A DNA stretch of 64,000 nucleotides, taken from positions 906,001 to 970,000 of the forward strand of contig NZ_CP045318.1 in assembly GCF_009363255.1 (NCBI RefSeq), given 5' to 3'. Within the stretch, counting starts at the first letter, position 1; every line of letters begins with the position of its first letter. The notes under the pieces were generated by a model. The model did not search any database. It saw nothing but the letters and a program-made list of their open reading frames with translations, and was not told where the DNA came from. The position numbers and the translations under genes were made by a program. Shown piece by piece: positions 63,915 through 64,000 of this stretch. The DNA comes from Roseivivax sp. THAF197b. GTDB lineage: Bacteria > Pseudomonadota > Alphaproteobacteria > Rhodobacterales > Rhodobacteraceae.

Positions 63915-64000
63915 ATGAACCTGACACGCTGGACGCCGCTGGCCGCATTGGCCGTACTCGCCGCTTGTGAAATGCCCCCCGAGGGCACCGACGAGACGGA
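63915..64000 (+). CDS. Lipoprotein, N-terminal fragment (runs off the window)
   Basis: ATG 63915 opens a frame with signal peptide MNLTRWTPLAALAVLAAC, lipobox Cys at residue 18, then EMPPEGTDET. It is the start of a lipoprotein that continues outside the window, inserted between nuoD and the next nuo gene if the operon goes on. A weak ribosome site (GAGGGACCCG) lies before it. Function unknown. Confidence 0.65.
   Translation, partial: MNLTRWTPLAALAVLAACEMPPEGTDET

Overview
The window is from a GC-rich alphaproteobacterium, almost certainly a member of the Rhodobacterales (Roseobacter/Rhodobacter/Paracoccus group). The evidence is the aroA-cmk-rpsA-ihfB-lapA-trpF gene order, Paracoccus-like NuoA/B sequences with a small extra ORF between nuoC and nuoD, a GapR (DUF2312) protein, the carboxyspermidine polyamine route, and short intergenic hairpin repeats. 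It is chromosomal, densely packed and mostly housekeeping. No phage, IS element, CRISPR array or rRNA was seen; there is one tRNA.

Layout. 1-10.7 kb: end of an aldo/keto reductase, an EamA transporter, trmB, then aroA, a membrane protein, a GFA-type protein, cmk and a glycosyltransferase in a chain of overlapping starts, two DUF4168 secreted proteins, rpsA (with a leader hairpin), ihfB, lapA and trpF. 10.7-12.5 kb (minus strand): DUF952, pyrD and arsC overlap one another. 12.5-15.6 kb: the most unusual gene, an M35-type zinc metallopeptidase domain fused to a four-repeat hemopexin propeller, then a periplasmic 5'-nucleotidase. 15.6-16 kb is a non-coding tandem duplication. 16-19.6 kb: a methyltransferase coupled to an SRAP-domain protein, a secreted cupredoxin-like protein with an EF-hand loop, and an FAH-family hydrolase. 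19.9-22.7 kb: three TadE/TadG-type proteins, the last with a von Willebrand A domain. 23-25.2 kb: a permease and YaeQ. 25.4-34.3 kb: tRNA-Gly, an MsbA-like exporter, GapR, a Cys-cluster protein, a ferric-type ABC permease, ftsB, pgk and two cyclophilins. 34.9-37.3 kb: tyrS and anmK, divergent. 37.5-42.8 kb: FAD amine oxidase-like protein, M20 amidohydrolase, then carboxynorspermidine decarboxylase and dehydrogenase. 42.8-50.5 kb: moaA, a lipoprotein, glmS-glmU, gph, a DegT aminotransferase and creA. 50.5-60.3 kb: a flavin-binding-fold protein, then a leucine/isovalerate catabolic operon. 60.3-64 kb: a possible sRNA or small ORF, then the nuo operon.

How genes work together. The catabolic block 51.1-60.3 kb encodes every step from isovaleryl-CoA to acetyl-CoA plus acetoacetate (Ivd, MccB/MccA, methylglutaconyl-CoA hydratase, HMG-CoA lyase), plus an acyl-CoA synthetase, a GST and a small membrane protein. 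NspC and the carboxynorspermidine dehydrogenase form the two-step alternative spermidine route. GlmS and GlmU supply UDP-GlcNAc, and AnmK recycles wall sugar. NuoA-D begin complex I.

Limits: identities come from reading translations and motifs, with no database search. Starts were moved from the longest ORF to the best ribosome-binding site or family length where that was clear. Cofactor and substrate details for oxidoreductases, permeases, methyltransferase and ligase are inference.
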